The translations under genes were made by a program, and so were the position numbers. Of a stretch of DNA of 64,000 nucleotides, positions 24,801 to 33,800 are shown piece by piece (the stretch's first letter is position 1; each line of letters starts with the position of its first letter). The DNA is from Kuafuiihalomonas sp050331295 (GTDB taxonomy: Bacteria; Myxococcota; Kuafuiibacteriia; Kuafuiibacteriales; Kuafuiibacteriaceae). The stretch spans positions 62,001 through 126,000 of the forward strand of contig JBHJGZ010000002.1 of assembly GCA_050331295.1 (NCBI GenBank). Direction: 5' to 3'. Under the pieces are notes generated by a model. The model saw nothing but the letters and a program-made list of their open reading frames with translations. It was not told where the DNA came from and did not search any database.

Positions 24801-25157
24801 ACGGTGCAATCCACGGGTGTCGACCCGCGCTTGATCCAGCGGGGTGGGATCGACCTGCGCGCGGTCTACCGGCGGTTCGACCTGCAAACCTACGCGAAGG
24901 TCAACGATTGGGGTCCGTACGACTTTCAGCGGGACTTCAACCTGACCTTCCCGCTTCAGCTCGGATATCGGGCGAGCTACGGAGCGCGGATGCCTGACTG
25001 GTTCAACGCGGTCTACACCCAATTCGGGGCTCAGTTCCTGTACCGGACCGTCGACGAATTCTCGGGCATATCTGTCGTGACCTTCGACGAAGGTGGGGTC
25101 CCCTCGGCCTCCGGAAATCAATGGGAGTTTAGTACCTTTGTTCATATTGCGATCTAA
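21801..25157 (+). CDS. TIM-barrel glycoside hydrolase fused to a probable outer-membrane beta-barrel
   Basis: Predicted 1,118-residue exported protein. Residues 1-24 are a signal peptide, followed by a Pro-rich linker (25-75). A GH2-like (beta/alpha)8 barrel spans about 80-455, with acid/base Glu226 in 'LLGNENNYG' and nucleophile Glu326 in 'VYTEFGSDAY'. The remaining about 620 residues have no catalytic look. They are short amphipathic strands rich in Tyr, Phe and Gly alternating with turns, ending in a hydrophobic strand 'FSTFVHIAI', the pattern of an outer-membrane porin-like barrel. It would display or couple a glycosidase to a pore. Coupled by ATGA to GH1. Sites of the TIM barrel are clear; the barrel is an inference from strand periodicity. 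Confidence 0.72.
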   Translation: MRTSRIGTWIPLIILLASARAEAQYGPAPPGAPPPEPIPLPVPQPGPYERQVPPEVLELKAPKDTSRKVEPPTRTREGPNHVTVYRDDLGFKLQVDGKDIMVFGMNWEYQPIGTNYNYNFWDKSDEFIRNALDPEMRLLKEMGINVVRQYVGVPSRWIRYIYETYGIYTVLNHPMGRYGNFIDGSYVSPINYQNPRHREVLKEEILQMVEEFKGTPGLLFWLLGNENNYGLFWASAEVEALPLEQQGEARAQYLYSLFGEITEAIQEVDTNHPVAIANGDLQFIDLIAEYCPTLDILGANVYRGLSSRDLFDVVSEKLDVPFVYTEFGSDAYNARTNEEDDVAQARYLRSLWQEIYEHAYGQGRAQNAIGGMIFQWSDGWWKTGQTVNLDVHDTTASWPNSAYEFDYVEGENNMNEEWFGITAKGQPDEDGYYDVYPRTSYYLLKEGFKLDPYKMSSVAETRDAWSRLDPDDYAQNYEVSRIGRFMKEFQVVQTVGLRMEFSTFVTDGKGLVDEIQNADFEFVPTTFNEPQFDHLESFYFDLGVQPTSNVSGRLSINALGNIPLNPINPIFYENRGAEDPDELDRFQVYQAEFEWDSSYFNLEGFFRTSHYHWGYEGDFFGIYREANHPSIPFIFVEGVDTFNADAPNGVVFTGKKIFDGFKVAVGPELYWGANPGVFVKYYKRFGFLGGKLGVGAVHQEDFAQQLTNAGTSSVIPLPQTRKSTLSFEYDYGSWDIKVGGIIAGTDRLGRDFTVVRDAEGPGNGFADSGLDVFDDTIKFVDTLGAKAKIVYAGAPVGFYVHGAYKGLVADGFGDNTDTLGLGESGTSWGGWTLEEVGQGNHWSVGGGLTYRFRNITIAPNVLYQLPLEGPIPTLDTLVDQDAGNVFSGLTPRNQLDDPFWVRDNREMLGGELMIAFDPTPATWLWTWDADKRENAKVAGQLNFIYRHLPTSQDSGVSVLPDGVPFAFGGAPPAQDLFEIRAKIISVPGPDLRMVATMYGGTVQSTGVDPRLIQRGGIDLRAVYRRFDLQTYAKVNDWGPYDFQRDFNLTFPLQLGYRASYGARMPDWFNAVYTQFGAQFLYRTVDEFSGISVVTFDEGGVPSASGNQWEFSTFVHIAI

Positions 25158-25752
25158 GACGACCTTTCTTCTTTTGGGAGCGTTGGTGTGGAGCGGTTGC
25201 GGGGACCCGCCGGACCCACGGTTCGAAACGCCCGTGGCCGGCCTCTTCTTCGAGATCTTCTCAGAAGATGTAGGCATCTTTCCGTCTACCGATGTCCTCG
25301 AAGATCCCAATAATCCCTTCGTTCGAACGCCTCTGAGTCAGGCCGACCTCTTCGACCTCGGTGGAGTCGGCTCCAACGTGGCGGCCTTTTACGGGTGGGC
25401 CACCGCGCTCACCCGGGTTCCGATCGGAGAGAATCAAGTCAACGCAGCCCAAGCACTTCAGAACATCTTTGAGCTCGGGACCGAGGTGGCGCCGGAAGAT
25501 CTCGAGACCGTGCGGATCATGGGGATCCGTGCCTATGCCCAGGTGCTCAATCAGTTCCCTGATAGTCTGAGCTTCACCGAACTCGGGGTACCCTTCCGGT
25601 TGGCCACCATTGCTTTTCAAGGCATCAATGAACTCGCGGTTCAGGCCCCGCCCGAGCTGGACAGCCTGGACCCTTTCGTCGAGTTTGTGGATGACGACTG
25701 GGTGTTGGTGGACACCGAGACCGGGCCCGAGGCGGTGAGGTCGAATCCGTGA
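25147..25752 (+). CDS. exported lipoprotein of unknown function
   Basis: Predicted 201-residue lipoprotein. Start TTG at 25147 gives a basic start (RSK), a hydrophobic run and lipobox 'WSGC' followed by Gly-Asp; it overlaps the upstream gene by 11 nt. A TTG at 25138 is an alternative. The mature part is acidic and helical ('AAFYGWATALTRVP', 'QVNAAQALQNIFELG') with no motif I recognise. Tight linkage between the barrel-fused hydrolase and the next lipoprotein suggests a role in surface glucan handling, perhaps as a companion of the barrel. Confidence 0.65.
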   Translation: MRSKTTFLLLGALVWSGCGDPPDPRFETPVAGLFFEIFSEDVGIFPSTDVLEDPNNPFVRTPLSQADLFDLGGVGSNVAAFYGWATALTRVPIGENQVNAAQALQNIFELGTEVAPEDLETVRIMGIRAYAQVLNQFPDSLSFTELGVPFRLATIAFQGINELAVQAPPELDSLDPFVEFVDDDWVLVDTETGPEAVRSNP

Positions 25753-25817
25753 GCAGTCCGGGCTGCCGATCTCCCAAATCGTCACAACGCGGGCCAAGGC
25801 GGCCGAGAGGTTGAACC

Positions 25818-26516
25818 ATGAAGCGAGAAATTTGGATGTCGGTCTTGAGCGTGGTGGCGCTGGCGTCTTGTCGGGAGGAGCCCAACCCGGTCGACTATAC
25901 GACCCACGTCGGTATTCGCGAGGCCATCGAGGGGGATGGCGCGTTCCTGCCCGGACCCGACCCGTTTGTCCCCGGGGAGCTGCGTGCGGACCTCGGGATC
26001 TTCTATGAGGGCGACGCGAGCGATGTATTCAGCATCGACGGCCTCTCACGCAACTACTTCATCTTCGAGCTCACACCTGGGGCGGGGGATGTGACCTTCA
26101 CCCAGAGTTCCTCCAGCGAACGCATCGAAGGCTTGTTCTCCGACGAGATCGCCTTGAACGGCTCCCCGTTTTGGGGTGCCGGAATCATCTACCAGACCCT
26201 CCCACCGGAAATCATGCCGGTCCCCGAGGACTTCAGCGCCTTCGACACGATGCGCGTCAGCCTTTTGAGTGAAGACGCTGGTTTCGCCGACGTGGAGATC
26301 GAGGTTCAGACCTTGAGCGCGTCTGGTCGTCTCGATGCGAGCGAGTTCGGCTACGTGAACGACGGCGAGTGGCACAATTTGGAGATCCCTCTTTCGGCGT
26401 TCGTCGACGATCTCACCGAAGTGATCGCCCCCTTCATCATTGGTGGCGTGGGTGGCTCACCGGGAGAGACGTTGCTGGTGGATAATCTATACTTCGAAGC
26501 GTCGGCCCCGGAATAG
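25818..26516 (+). CDS. lipoprotein with C-terminal carbohydrate-binding-like domain
   Basis: Predicted 232-residue lipoprotein with lipobox 'ALASC' (Cys18) and ATG at 25818 behind a GAGG Shine-Dalgarno. Its C-terminal two thirds ends 'DGEWHNLEIPLSAFVDDL' and 'LLVDNLYFEA'. These are hallmarks of galactose-binding-like jelly-roll modules such as the CBM11/ExoP glucan-binding group. No catalytic residues were seen. It probably binds soluble or particulate glucan at the cell surface for the neighbouring enzymes. Fifth gene from the GH1 start if the later CBM9-like and phosphorylase genes are counted in the same transcript; gap of 65 nt to the previous gene. Confidence 0.72.
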   Translation: MKREIWMSVLSVVALASCREEPNPVDYTTHVGIREAIEGDGAFLPGPDPFVPGELRADLGIFYEGDASDVFSIDGLSRNYFIFELTPGAGDVTFTQSSSSERIEGLFSDEIALNGSPFWGAGIIYQTLPPEIMPVPEDFSAFDTMRVSLLSEDAGFADVEIEVQTLSASGRLDASEFGYVNDGEWHNLEIPLSAFVDDLTEVIAPFIIGGVGGSPGETLLVDNLYFEASAPE

Positions 26517-26655
26517 GTCACATCATCCAAACGCCCTCGCTCATCGCCCGAAGGGGGTTCATGACGACGGCCATGTACCGTCGGGCTCTCGGCCCAAGAA
26601 GAGGTCGAACGTTTCGTACCCCAATAGTTCTCATGCTCCAGCTCACACGGTAATC

Positions 26656-27426
26656 ATGAAGTCGAAGCTACGTTGTCAGGGCTCCGCCTCCGTTGCGCTA
26701 TCACTTTGCATGTCTTCAGCCTTTGCAGCAGAGAGCCACCTTCCGGAAAGAAGCAGGTACCATGCGCCCTTCGCCCAGGTCGCGCCCACGGTGGACGGCG
26801 TCGCTGACGAGGCGGTCTGGGCTACCGCCGAGTGGCGCGAGCTCGCCCATCGGTGGCTCGGACCTGAGATGTCAGCGAAGGACTTCCAGGGCCGGTACAA
26901 AGTCGTTTGGACCGAAGGCAGGCTGTACATCCTGGCTGAGCTCGTGGATGACATTCTGATCGACACGCACCGCAATCCGTTCGTGCAATACTGGGACGAT
27001 GATTGCTTGGAGGTCTTCTTGGACGAAGACCACTCCGGCGGCGAACACCAGTTCAACCACAATGCGTTCGCGTATCATCTTTCGCTCGACAACCAGGCCA
27101 TTGACATCGGCACGGACAAGCGACCGCACGACTATAGCCATCACGTCGAAAGCCGTTGGAAACAAGCCGGCGACAAGCTCGTTTGGGAAGTCTCGGTCCA
27201 GATCTACACAGACGGCTATGTAGACGGCGCCGACGACAACGAACCGACGAAGCTCTTTGCTGGAAAGGTCATGGGATTGATGCTCGCCTACTGCGACAAC
27301 GATGGTTCGGGCCTCCGCGAGAATTTTATCGGATCGGAGTCCGTTCCGTTCGGACCAAAAGACCGCGGCTGGATCGATGCCGGTCTCTTCGGCACTCTGA
27401 TGCTGGCAGGGACGTCACAGCGATGA
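26656..27426 (+). CDS. secreted CBM9-like sugar-binding protein
   Basis: Predicted 256-residue exported protein. ATG at 26656 opens a signal peptide (MKSKLRCQGS to AFAAES). The mature part is one CBM9/DOMON-like beta-sandwich. It begins 'FAQVAPTVDGVADEAVW', a classic opening of the family, and shows 'KVVWTEGRLYILAELVDD' and 'WDDDCLEVFLDED'. CBM9 modules bind reducing ends of glucans. Here the module stands alone without an enzyme, which fits a periplasmic carrier or surface receptor. It is 139 nt after the previous lipoprotein and 31 nt before the phosphorylase. Confidence 0.82.
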   Translation: MKSKLRCQGSASVALSLCMSSAFAAESHLPERSRYHAPFAQVAPTVDGVADEAVWATAEWRELAHRWLGPEMSAKDFQGRYKVVWTEGRLYILAELVDDILIDTHRNPFVQYWDDDCLEVFLDEDHSGGEHQFNHNAFAYHLSLDNQAIDIGTDKRPHDYSHHVESRWKQAGDKLVWEVSVQIYTDGYVDGADDNEPTKLFAGKVMGLMLAYCDNDGSGLRENFIGSESVPFGPKDRGWIDAGLFGTLMLAGTSQR

Positions 27427-27457
27427 AAGATGCAATCGGGCCCGAGGGCGCAACGCG

Positions 27458-30400
27458 ATGACCACAACGGAGGTTCACGGGGAGTTCGTCGATTTCCAGG
27501 GTGAGCGCTACTACGCGATAAGAAGCGTCGACCGGATGGCTCCGTTCTTCATGAGCATCGTCTCGAACCTCGACCACTGGCTCTTCGTCTCGTCGACCGG
27601 CGGCTTGACGGCGGGCCGGATCTCTCCGGAGACAGCGCTCTTTCCGTACATCACCGTCGACAAGATTCACGAAAGCCTGCCCCATACCGGTCCACGTACC
27701 ATGCTGCGGGCTGCGCGAAATGGACGGCACCACCATTGGGAGCCCTTCAATCGCGAGCACTTCGGACGCTTCGAGGTCAGTCGTCATCTCTACAAGAATC
27801 TTCTCGGCAACAAGGTATGCTTTGAGGAGATCAATCACGATCTCGCACTCGTCTTCCGCTACACCTGGGCAACGAGCGGTGAGTACGGCTTCGTCAGGCT
27901 GTGCGAACTGGAGAATCGAGGCCACGACGTCCATGTCGAAATCGTCGACGGGCTGCAAAATATCTTGCCGGCCGGAACGCCGCGATTCACACAAAGCAAG
28001 TCGAGCAATCTCGTCGACGCCTACAAGTGGACCGAGCTCGACCGAAGCGGGCTCGCATTGTTCACGCTCTACTCGAAAATCAGCGACCGTCCCGAACCCC
28101 GTGAATCGCTCAAAGCAAACGTGGCTTACTGCCTCGGGCTCGATGAGCCCACCATACTGTTGTCATCCGAGCAGCTCGATGCTTTTCGGGCCGGCGCCCA
28201 GCCCTCGCCTGAAACCCACAAGCGTGGCATACGGGGCGCTTTCTTCGTGAGCTGCACCTTCTCGATCCCGGAGGCGGCATCTCGTCGCTGGCGAATCGTG
28301 ACTGACGTCGAGCATCCCCAGGTCCGGGTTGTCGCCCTCCGTCGGCAGCTGGCTGACTCCAATGAGTTGTCCCAGCATCTGACTGAATCCATCACCACGG
28401 GCTCGGATGAGCTCGCGAGCATCATGGCGGCCTGCGACGCTTTTCAGCTGACGGCCGAGGAACATGTCACGGTCCACCACTACGCCAACGTTCTGTTCAA
28501 TGTTCTCCGTGGCGGATGCTTTTATGACCAGTACAACCTACCTTCCCTCGATTTTGCTACGAACGTAGCGTTCTTCAACAAGCCAGTCTACGAGCGCCAC
28601 GCGTCGTTTCTGACCACCTTGCCGGAGACCCTTGCGTTTGAAGACCTTCTTCAGCGGGTCAAGGCCCAGTGCGATGCGCAACTCACCCGGCTGTGCTTGG
28701 AGTACCTTCCGATCACCTTCGGGCGCCGCCACGGGGATCCGAGCCGGCCGTGGAATCAATTCACGATCCGTCTCAAGGACGAAGCAGGCAACCCGCTGCT
28801 CTCATACGAGGGAAACTGGCGAGACATCTTTCAAAACTGGGAAGCGCTTGCGATGAGCTATCCCGAGCTCGTCGAGAACATGATCGCGAAGTTCGCGAAC
28901 GCTTCGACCCTCGATGGCCACAACCCCTATCGAATCACCAAGAAGGGCATCGACTGGGAGGTCGAAGACCCCGAGGACCCTTGGAGCTACATCGGATACT
29001 GGGGCGACCATCAGATCATCTACCTGCTGAAGTTGCTCGAGATCTCCAGCGACTTCCATCCCGAACGGCTGAGTGAATTGCTGCATTTGCCGACGTTCGC
29101 GTACGCCAACGTGCCGTATCGGATTCGGTCGTTCACTCAACTCGTGAGCAATCCCAAGGAGACGGTGGACTTCGACGATGATCGTGCGCGCCTCATCGAG
29201 GAGCTCGAGTTCCGAGTCGGCGCCGACGCCAAGCTCCTCTTGGATGCACAGGACGAGGTTGTGCAGGTCACATTGCTGGAGAAGCTGCTCGTACCTTTAC
29301 TCGCCAAACTCGGCAACCTTGTGGTGGACGGCGGCATCTGGTTGAACACCCAGCGCCCGGAGTGGAACGACGCCAACAACGCGCTGGTGGGTCAAGGGCT
29401 CTCGATGGTGACGCTCTACCATATGCGGCGATACGTCACGTTTCTTCATCGGCTGCTCACGGCCGAGACGGGCACCGCTGCGCTGTCAAACGAAGTCTCT
29501 CGGTGGCTCAGCGACACGGCCGAGGTCTTGGATCGGTGGAAGGCCGCTCTCGCGGGGGACACCATCAGTGCGGTCGATCGATATGCATTGCTGAGTGAGC
29601 TTGGAAAGGCAGCTTCCCGACACCGGGAGGCTGCGTACCGACCGGGAGCGGGATCGGACACGACCGAGCAGCCGATGGAGTCGATCCTGCGGCTCCTCGC
29701 CGATGCTCTGTCCGTCCTGGACCACAGCATCCGCACCAATCGACGCAGTGATGGGCTCTATCATGCCTACAATGTCGTCGGGCTCCGCGGAGATACGCTT
29801 GAGGTCCAGCCCCTTTATCCGATGCTCGAGGGGCAGGTAGCGGCGCTGTCTTCGGGCGCGCTCGACGTCGAGGAATCCATCGCGGTCGTCGAGGCGCTGT
29901 TTGCGAGCGACATTTACCGGGCCGATCAGGAGAGCTTCATGCTTTATCCCGATCGGGCGCTTCCCAGCTTCCTCGAGAAGAACACGATCTCGGCCGAGCA
30001 GTTCCGTTCGATCCCCTTCTTGGAGCAGCTCCGCCAAGACGACAACGAGGCGATCGTTGTCCAAGATGCCAATGGTAGCTACCGATTCAACGCAGACTTG
30101 AGCAACGCGAGCGACTTGAGACATGCACTCGAACGGCTGACCCACCGGTACGGTGATGAAATCACGGCGGCTCGGGAGCCGATCGAGCGCTTGTACGAGG
30201 CGGTGTTCAACCACCGGGCGTTTACGGGCCGTTCCGGGACGATGTTCGGTTTCGAGGGCCTTGGCTGCATTTACTGGCACATGGTCTCAAAGCTGTTGCT
30301 GGCCGTGCAGGAAAACTTTTTTGGCGCCGTGAACAGTGACGTGGATGCGGCGACGCTTCAGCGTCTCGGCGAGCTCTACTATCGGATCCGCCATGGCCTC

Positions 30401-30883
30401 GGTTTCAACAAGACGCCCTCGGATTACGGCGCCTTCCCGACCGATCCTTATTCACACACCACGGGTCATAGCGGTGCAAGGCAGCCGGGCATGACCGGAC
30501 AGGTCAAAGAGGAGGTCCTGACGCGCTTCGGCGAGCTGGGTGTCCGCGTGCAAAGTGGCGTGGTGCGTTTCGATCCCAGCCTCCTGCGCGCCCGGGAGTT
30601 CCTGAGCCAGGAACGAACGTTTCGTTTCCTGGACGTCGAAGGCCATTGGCAGCTGATGGACGTGCCTGCGCAAGGGTTGGCCTTCACCTGGTGCCAGGTC
30701 CCGATCGTCTATGTCTTGGGGAACGAGCCGGCGGTGACGCTCGAGCGTTCCCAAGGTCCGACGGACCGAACCCCTGGGCTCTCACTGACGGCCGCGGACA
30801 GCGCGGCGATTTTCAAGCGACGCGGCTTGATTCGTCGGGTGACCGTCACCTTCCCACCCCACGCCCTCTTCGACCACGAGTGA
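27458..30883 (+). CDS. very large glycoside phosphorylase, beta-1,3-glucan type (GH94/GH149/GH161 clan)
   Basis: Predicted 1,141-residue cytoplasmic enzyme with no signal peptide. The catalytic (alpha/alpha)6 region holds 'RPEWNDANNALVGQG', matching the 'WND...GxGxS' general-acid motif of cellobiose-type phosphorylases; the acid is Asp638. The N-terminal half reads as the beta-sandwich (super-sandwich) domain. Ordinary GH94 enzymes have about 800 residues, whereas the beta-1,3-glucan phosphorylase families GH149 and GH161 have about 1,100-1,200. With GH16, GH17 and GH1 neighbours, phosphorolysis of beta-1,3-gluco-oligosaccharides to glucose-1-phosphate is the best guess. I cannot decide between GH149 and GH161 by eye. 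Confidence 0.75.
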   Translation: MTTTEVHGEFVDFQGERYYAIRSVDRMAPFFMSIVSNLDHWLFVSSTGGLTAGRISPETALFPYITVDKIHESLPHTGPRTMLRAARNGRHHHWEPFNREHFGRFEVSRHLYKNLLGNKVCFEEINHDLALVFRYTWATSGEYGFVRLCELENRGHDVHVEIVDGLQNILPAGTPRFTQSKSSNLVDAYKWTELDRSGLALFTLYSKISDRPEPRESLKANVAYCLGLDEPTILLSSEQLDAFRAGAQPSPETHKRGIRGAFFVSCTFSIPEAASRRWRIVTDVEHPQVRVVALRRQLADSNELSQHLTESITTGSDELASIMAACDAFQLTAEEHVTVHHYANVLFNVLRGGCFYDQYNLPSLDFATNVAFFNKPVYERHASFLTTLPETLAFEDLLQRVKAQCDAQLTRLCLEYLPITFGRRHGDPSRPWNQFTIRLKDEAGNPLLSYEGNWRDIFQNWEALAMSYPELVENMIAKFANASTLDGHNPYRITKKGIDWEVEDPEDPWSYIGYWGDHQIIYLLKLLEISSDFHPERLSELLHLPTFAYANVPYRIRSFTQLVSNPKETVDFDDDRARLIEELEFRVGADAKLLLDAQDEVVQVTLLEKLLVPLLAKLGNLVVDGGIWLNTQRPEWNDANNALVGQGLSMVTLYHMRRYVTFLHRLLTAETGTAALSNEVSRWLSDTAEVLDRWKAALAGDTISAVDRYALLSELGKAASRHREAAYRPGAGSDTTEQPMESILRLLADALSVLDHSIRTNRRSDGLYHAYNVVGLRGDTLEVQPLYPMLEGQVAALSSGALDVEESIAVVEALFASDIYRADQESFMLYPDRALPSFLEKNTISAEQFRSIPFLEQLRQDDNEAIVVQDANGSYRFNADLSNASDLRHALERLTHRYGDEITAAREPIERLYEAVFNHRAFTGRSGTMFGFEGLGCIYWHMVSKLLLAVQENFFGAVNSDVDAATLQRLGELYYRIRHGLGFNKTPSDYGAFPTDPYSHTTGHSGARQPGMTGQVKEEVLTRFGELGVRVQSGVVRFDPSLLRAREFLSQERTFRFLDVEGHWQLMDVPAQGLAFTWCQVPIVYVLGNEPAVTLERSQGPTDRTPGLSLTAADSAAIFKRRGLIRRVTVTFPPHALFDHE

Positions 30884-30899
30884 ACTGGCCTGTTGAACG

Positions 30900-33800
30900 T
30901 CATGACCGGGGCATGCTCGAAGGTCTGTCCCAATCGGGATCTGACGAGCCGTACCGACCGAAATCACCCAAGATGCCGTAGACAGAAGGTATCACCACCA
31001 ATACGAGTACAGTGCTGGCGAGTGTCCCGAAGACGATACTGGTCGCGATGGGTATGAGGGCCTGGGCCTGGAGGCTACGCTCGAACATCAGCGGTATCAA
31101 CCCCGACATGGTGGTCAATGACGTCAAGAGTACGGCACGAAAGCGCGCGCGGCTCGCTCGTTTGGCTGCCGTGATGACGTCTGCTCCTTTCTGACACTCG
31201 CTTCGAATCACTTCGACGAGAAGGATCGAGTCGTTGACGACAACCCCAGCCAGCGCACAGAAGCCCAGCACGCCAGGCATGGAAAGGTGCGTGCCGAGCA
31301 GAAGATTTCCGATGATGACGCCGATAAACGCGAGGGGAATGGCCGCCATGACCACGATCGGCTCGAGGTAGCTCCGGAACTGAAAACTCAAGAGCACGAA
31401 AATGGCGAAGAGGCCGATGGCAAAGCCTCGGATCATCGATGCCATGGTCTTGTCGGTCTCGGCGGACTCGCCTTCGAAATCCACTTCCACGCCCGGGAAC
31501 TCTCGCGGAATCTCGCGGGCGAGGGTGGTTCGGAAGAGGTCGACGAGCTCGATGGCATTTGCGACCTCGGTGTCGACGTCTCCGGTAATGGTGACCGTAC
31601 GTAGGCCATTGATGCGGCCAATGCGCGCAAATCCGCGGGACGCATCCAGCGTAGCGATGGTTCCGAGCGGTACGTACTCTTGCTGACCCAGGCTGACCTG
31701 AAAGTATTCGAGGTCGCTGAGAGAGTCCGCTTCGGAACGCGCCAACTCCACTTGGATCTCGAAGTCCTCCGTTCCCACGAACACTTCGCGAGCCACTCGG
31801 CCGGATAAGCCGGAACGGAGCTGGTTTGCGACTTGCTGCGCCTGAAGCTGATTCGACAACGCGCCTGGTCGCATTCGAACCAGGACTTCCGGCTTGCCCT
31901 GGCGAAGGTCGCTCTGCAGGTTCGAGACGCCTTCGAACTCCCGAAACCAGGCGATGGTTCGGTCGGTTGCGGCCCTCAAGGACTGGAGATCGTCGCCGCG
32001 CATGCGCACTTCGATCGGAAATCCAGCAGGACCGATGCTCGGCTCCGTGAAGTTCGCAACGACCACGTCGGAGAGGGGTCCGACTTCCGTGCGCCAGAGG
32101 TTGAGAAAGTCGTCGATGCGTCCGACTCGAACTCCGGCCGGCAGTAAGTCCACCGTCAGCGTAACCAAGTGAGGCCCGGTTTCTCCGGCGTCCGGGTTGA
32201 AATTGAACCGCGTGGAGACGTTCTGGACGATGGATTTCTCATCCGGTTGTGCCGAACGCAGGGCCTCATTGACGTTCGCCAGCGCTTGCTCGGCCCTTGC
32301 CGCCACCTCCTCGGTCCGATCGAGGGGCGTCCCGGCTGGGAGCAGCAATCGGAGCTGAACGATGTTCCCTTCCGTTTCGGGAAACGCCTCAAATTTCAAG
32401 AGCCCTCCACCGAACATCGAAATCGAACCGATGAAGGCTGCAATCGTCGCTCCCAATGTCAGATAGCGTTTGTCTACGGCGACGTCGGTGGCCCGGCCTA
32501 CCACGTTCTGACGAACCCCTTCGAACCACGTCTCGAAGCGCCTGCGCCAACCCGTAGGCTGTCCCAGTCGTATGTGGCTCAAGTGATTCGGCAGAATCAG
32601 AAAAGCTTCGATCAAACTGACCATCAACACGGCCGAGAGCACGACCGGAATGACCAGGAGCACTTTCCCCATCGTGCCGGATAGAAAAGCCAGAGGAACG
32701 AAGATCGAAAGCGTGGTGAGAAAGGAGCTGAAAACACCTGCCGCCACGCCGGTGACACCGTCTACGACGGCCCGAAACGGATCTTTACCTCGCTCGAATT
32801 GAGCCGCCACGTTCTCGGCCAGAACGATTGCATCGTCCATGAGTAGCCCAAGCGCCATGAGCAGCGCGACCATCGTCATCATATTGATGGAGTAGCCGAT
32901 GTGCTCCATGATGAAGAACGCGCCGAGAAAGGAGACTGGGAGACCAGCCGCGACCCAGAAAGCGAGCCGAGCTCCGAAGAAGAGCCACAGCGTCGCAAAG
33001 ACGAGCAAGAGACCCTGCCAGCCGTTGGTGAACAAGAGGTCGATACGCTCCTGAACGATTGAGGCTCGGTCCTGCGTCAACTCCAGCGTGACGCCCTGAG
33101 GCTTGACGCTCTCTTGTTCCTGCAAGAAGTCCTTCACAACGGACAAGATACGAAGCGCATCTTGTTCTTTCGTCTTGCTGATGGTGATGAGACCCGCCCG
33201 TTGACCGTTGAACAGGAACTTCTCTTCGTCGTGCTCGAAGGTGTCTTCGATGGCGGCGATGTCCCCGAGCTTCAGTGTTCCGCCCGCCGTATCCTCGACC
33301 ACGATGAGATCCGCGAGTTCGGTGGTGCTTCGACGTTCCTCGGACAGGCGGACCAGGATCTCGCCGTCGCGTGTTTCGATATTGCCAGCGGGCATATCGA
33401 GACTCTGAGTGGCGATGGTGTCTGCGAGGCCATCGATGCTGAGGCCGTACTGCGTTGCGATGCCTTCTCGCATTCGAACCTTGAGTTGACGGTCCGAAAA
33501 GCCCGCGACCTCGACGATCGCGATTTCGGGGTTTCGAAGCAGCAGGCGTCGTAGTTGCTCGCAGTAGCTACGGAGGTCGGTTGGAGTCATCTCACCTTGG
33601 ACGGCGATGGAGACGACGGCCGTGCTCAGGCCTCCGCGTGTTGTCACGGGGTCTTCGACGCCGCTGGGGAAGCTTGCAATGGCATCGAGCGCCCCCTGCA
33701 CGTCCGCCTGAAACGTGGTCATGTCGCCGCCCGGCGCCATCTCGACGGTGATGGTGGCCACGCCTTCTTGTGCGACGGACTGGATCTCTTCGACGTTTTC

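Noticed and set aside
27458..30883. Assigning the phosphorylase simply as GH94 cellobiose phosphorylase
   Set aside because: About 300 residues too long for GH94, and the context is beta-1,3-glucan.
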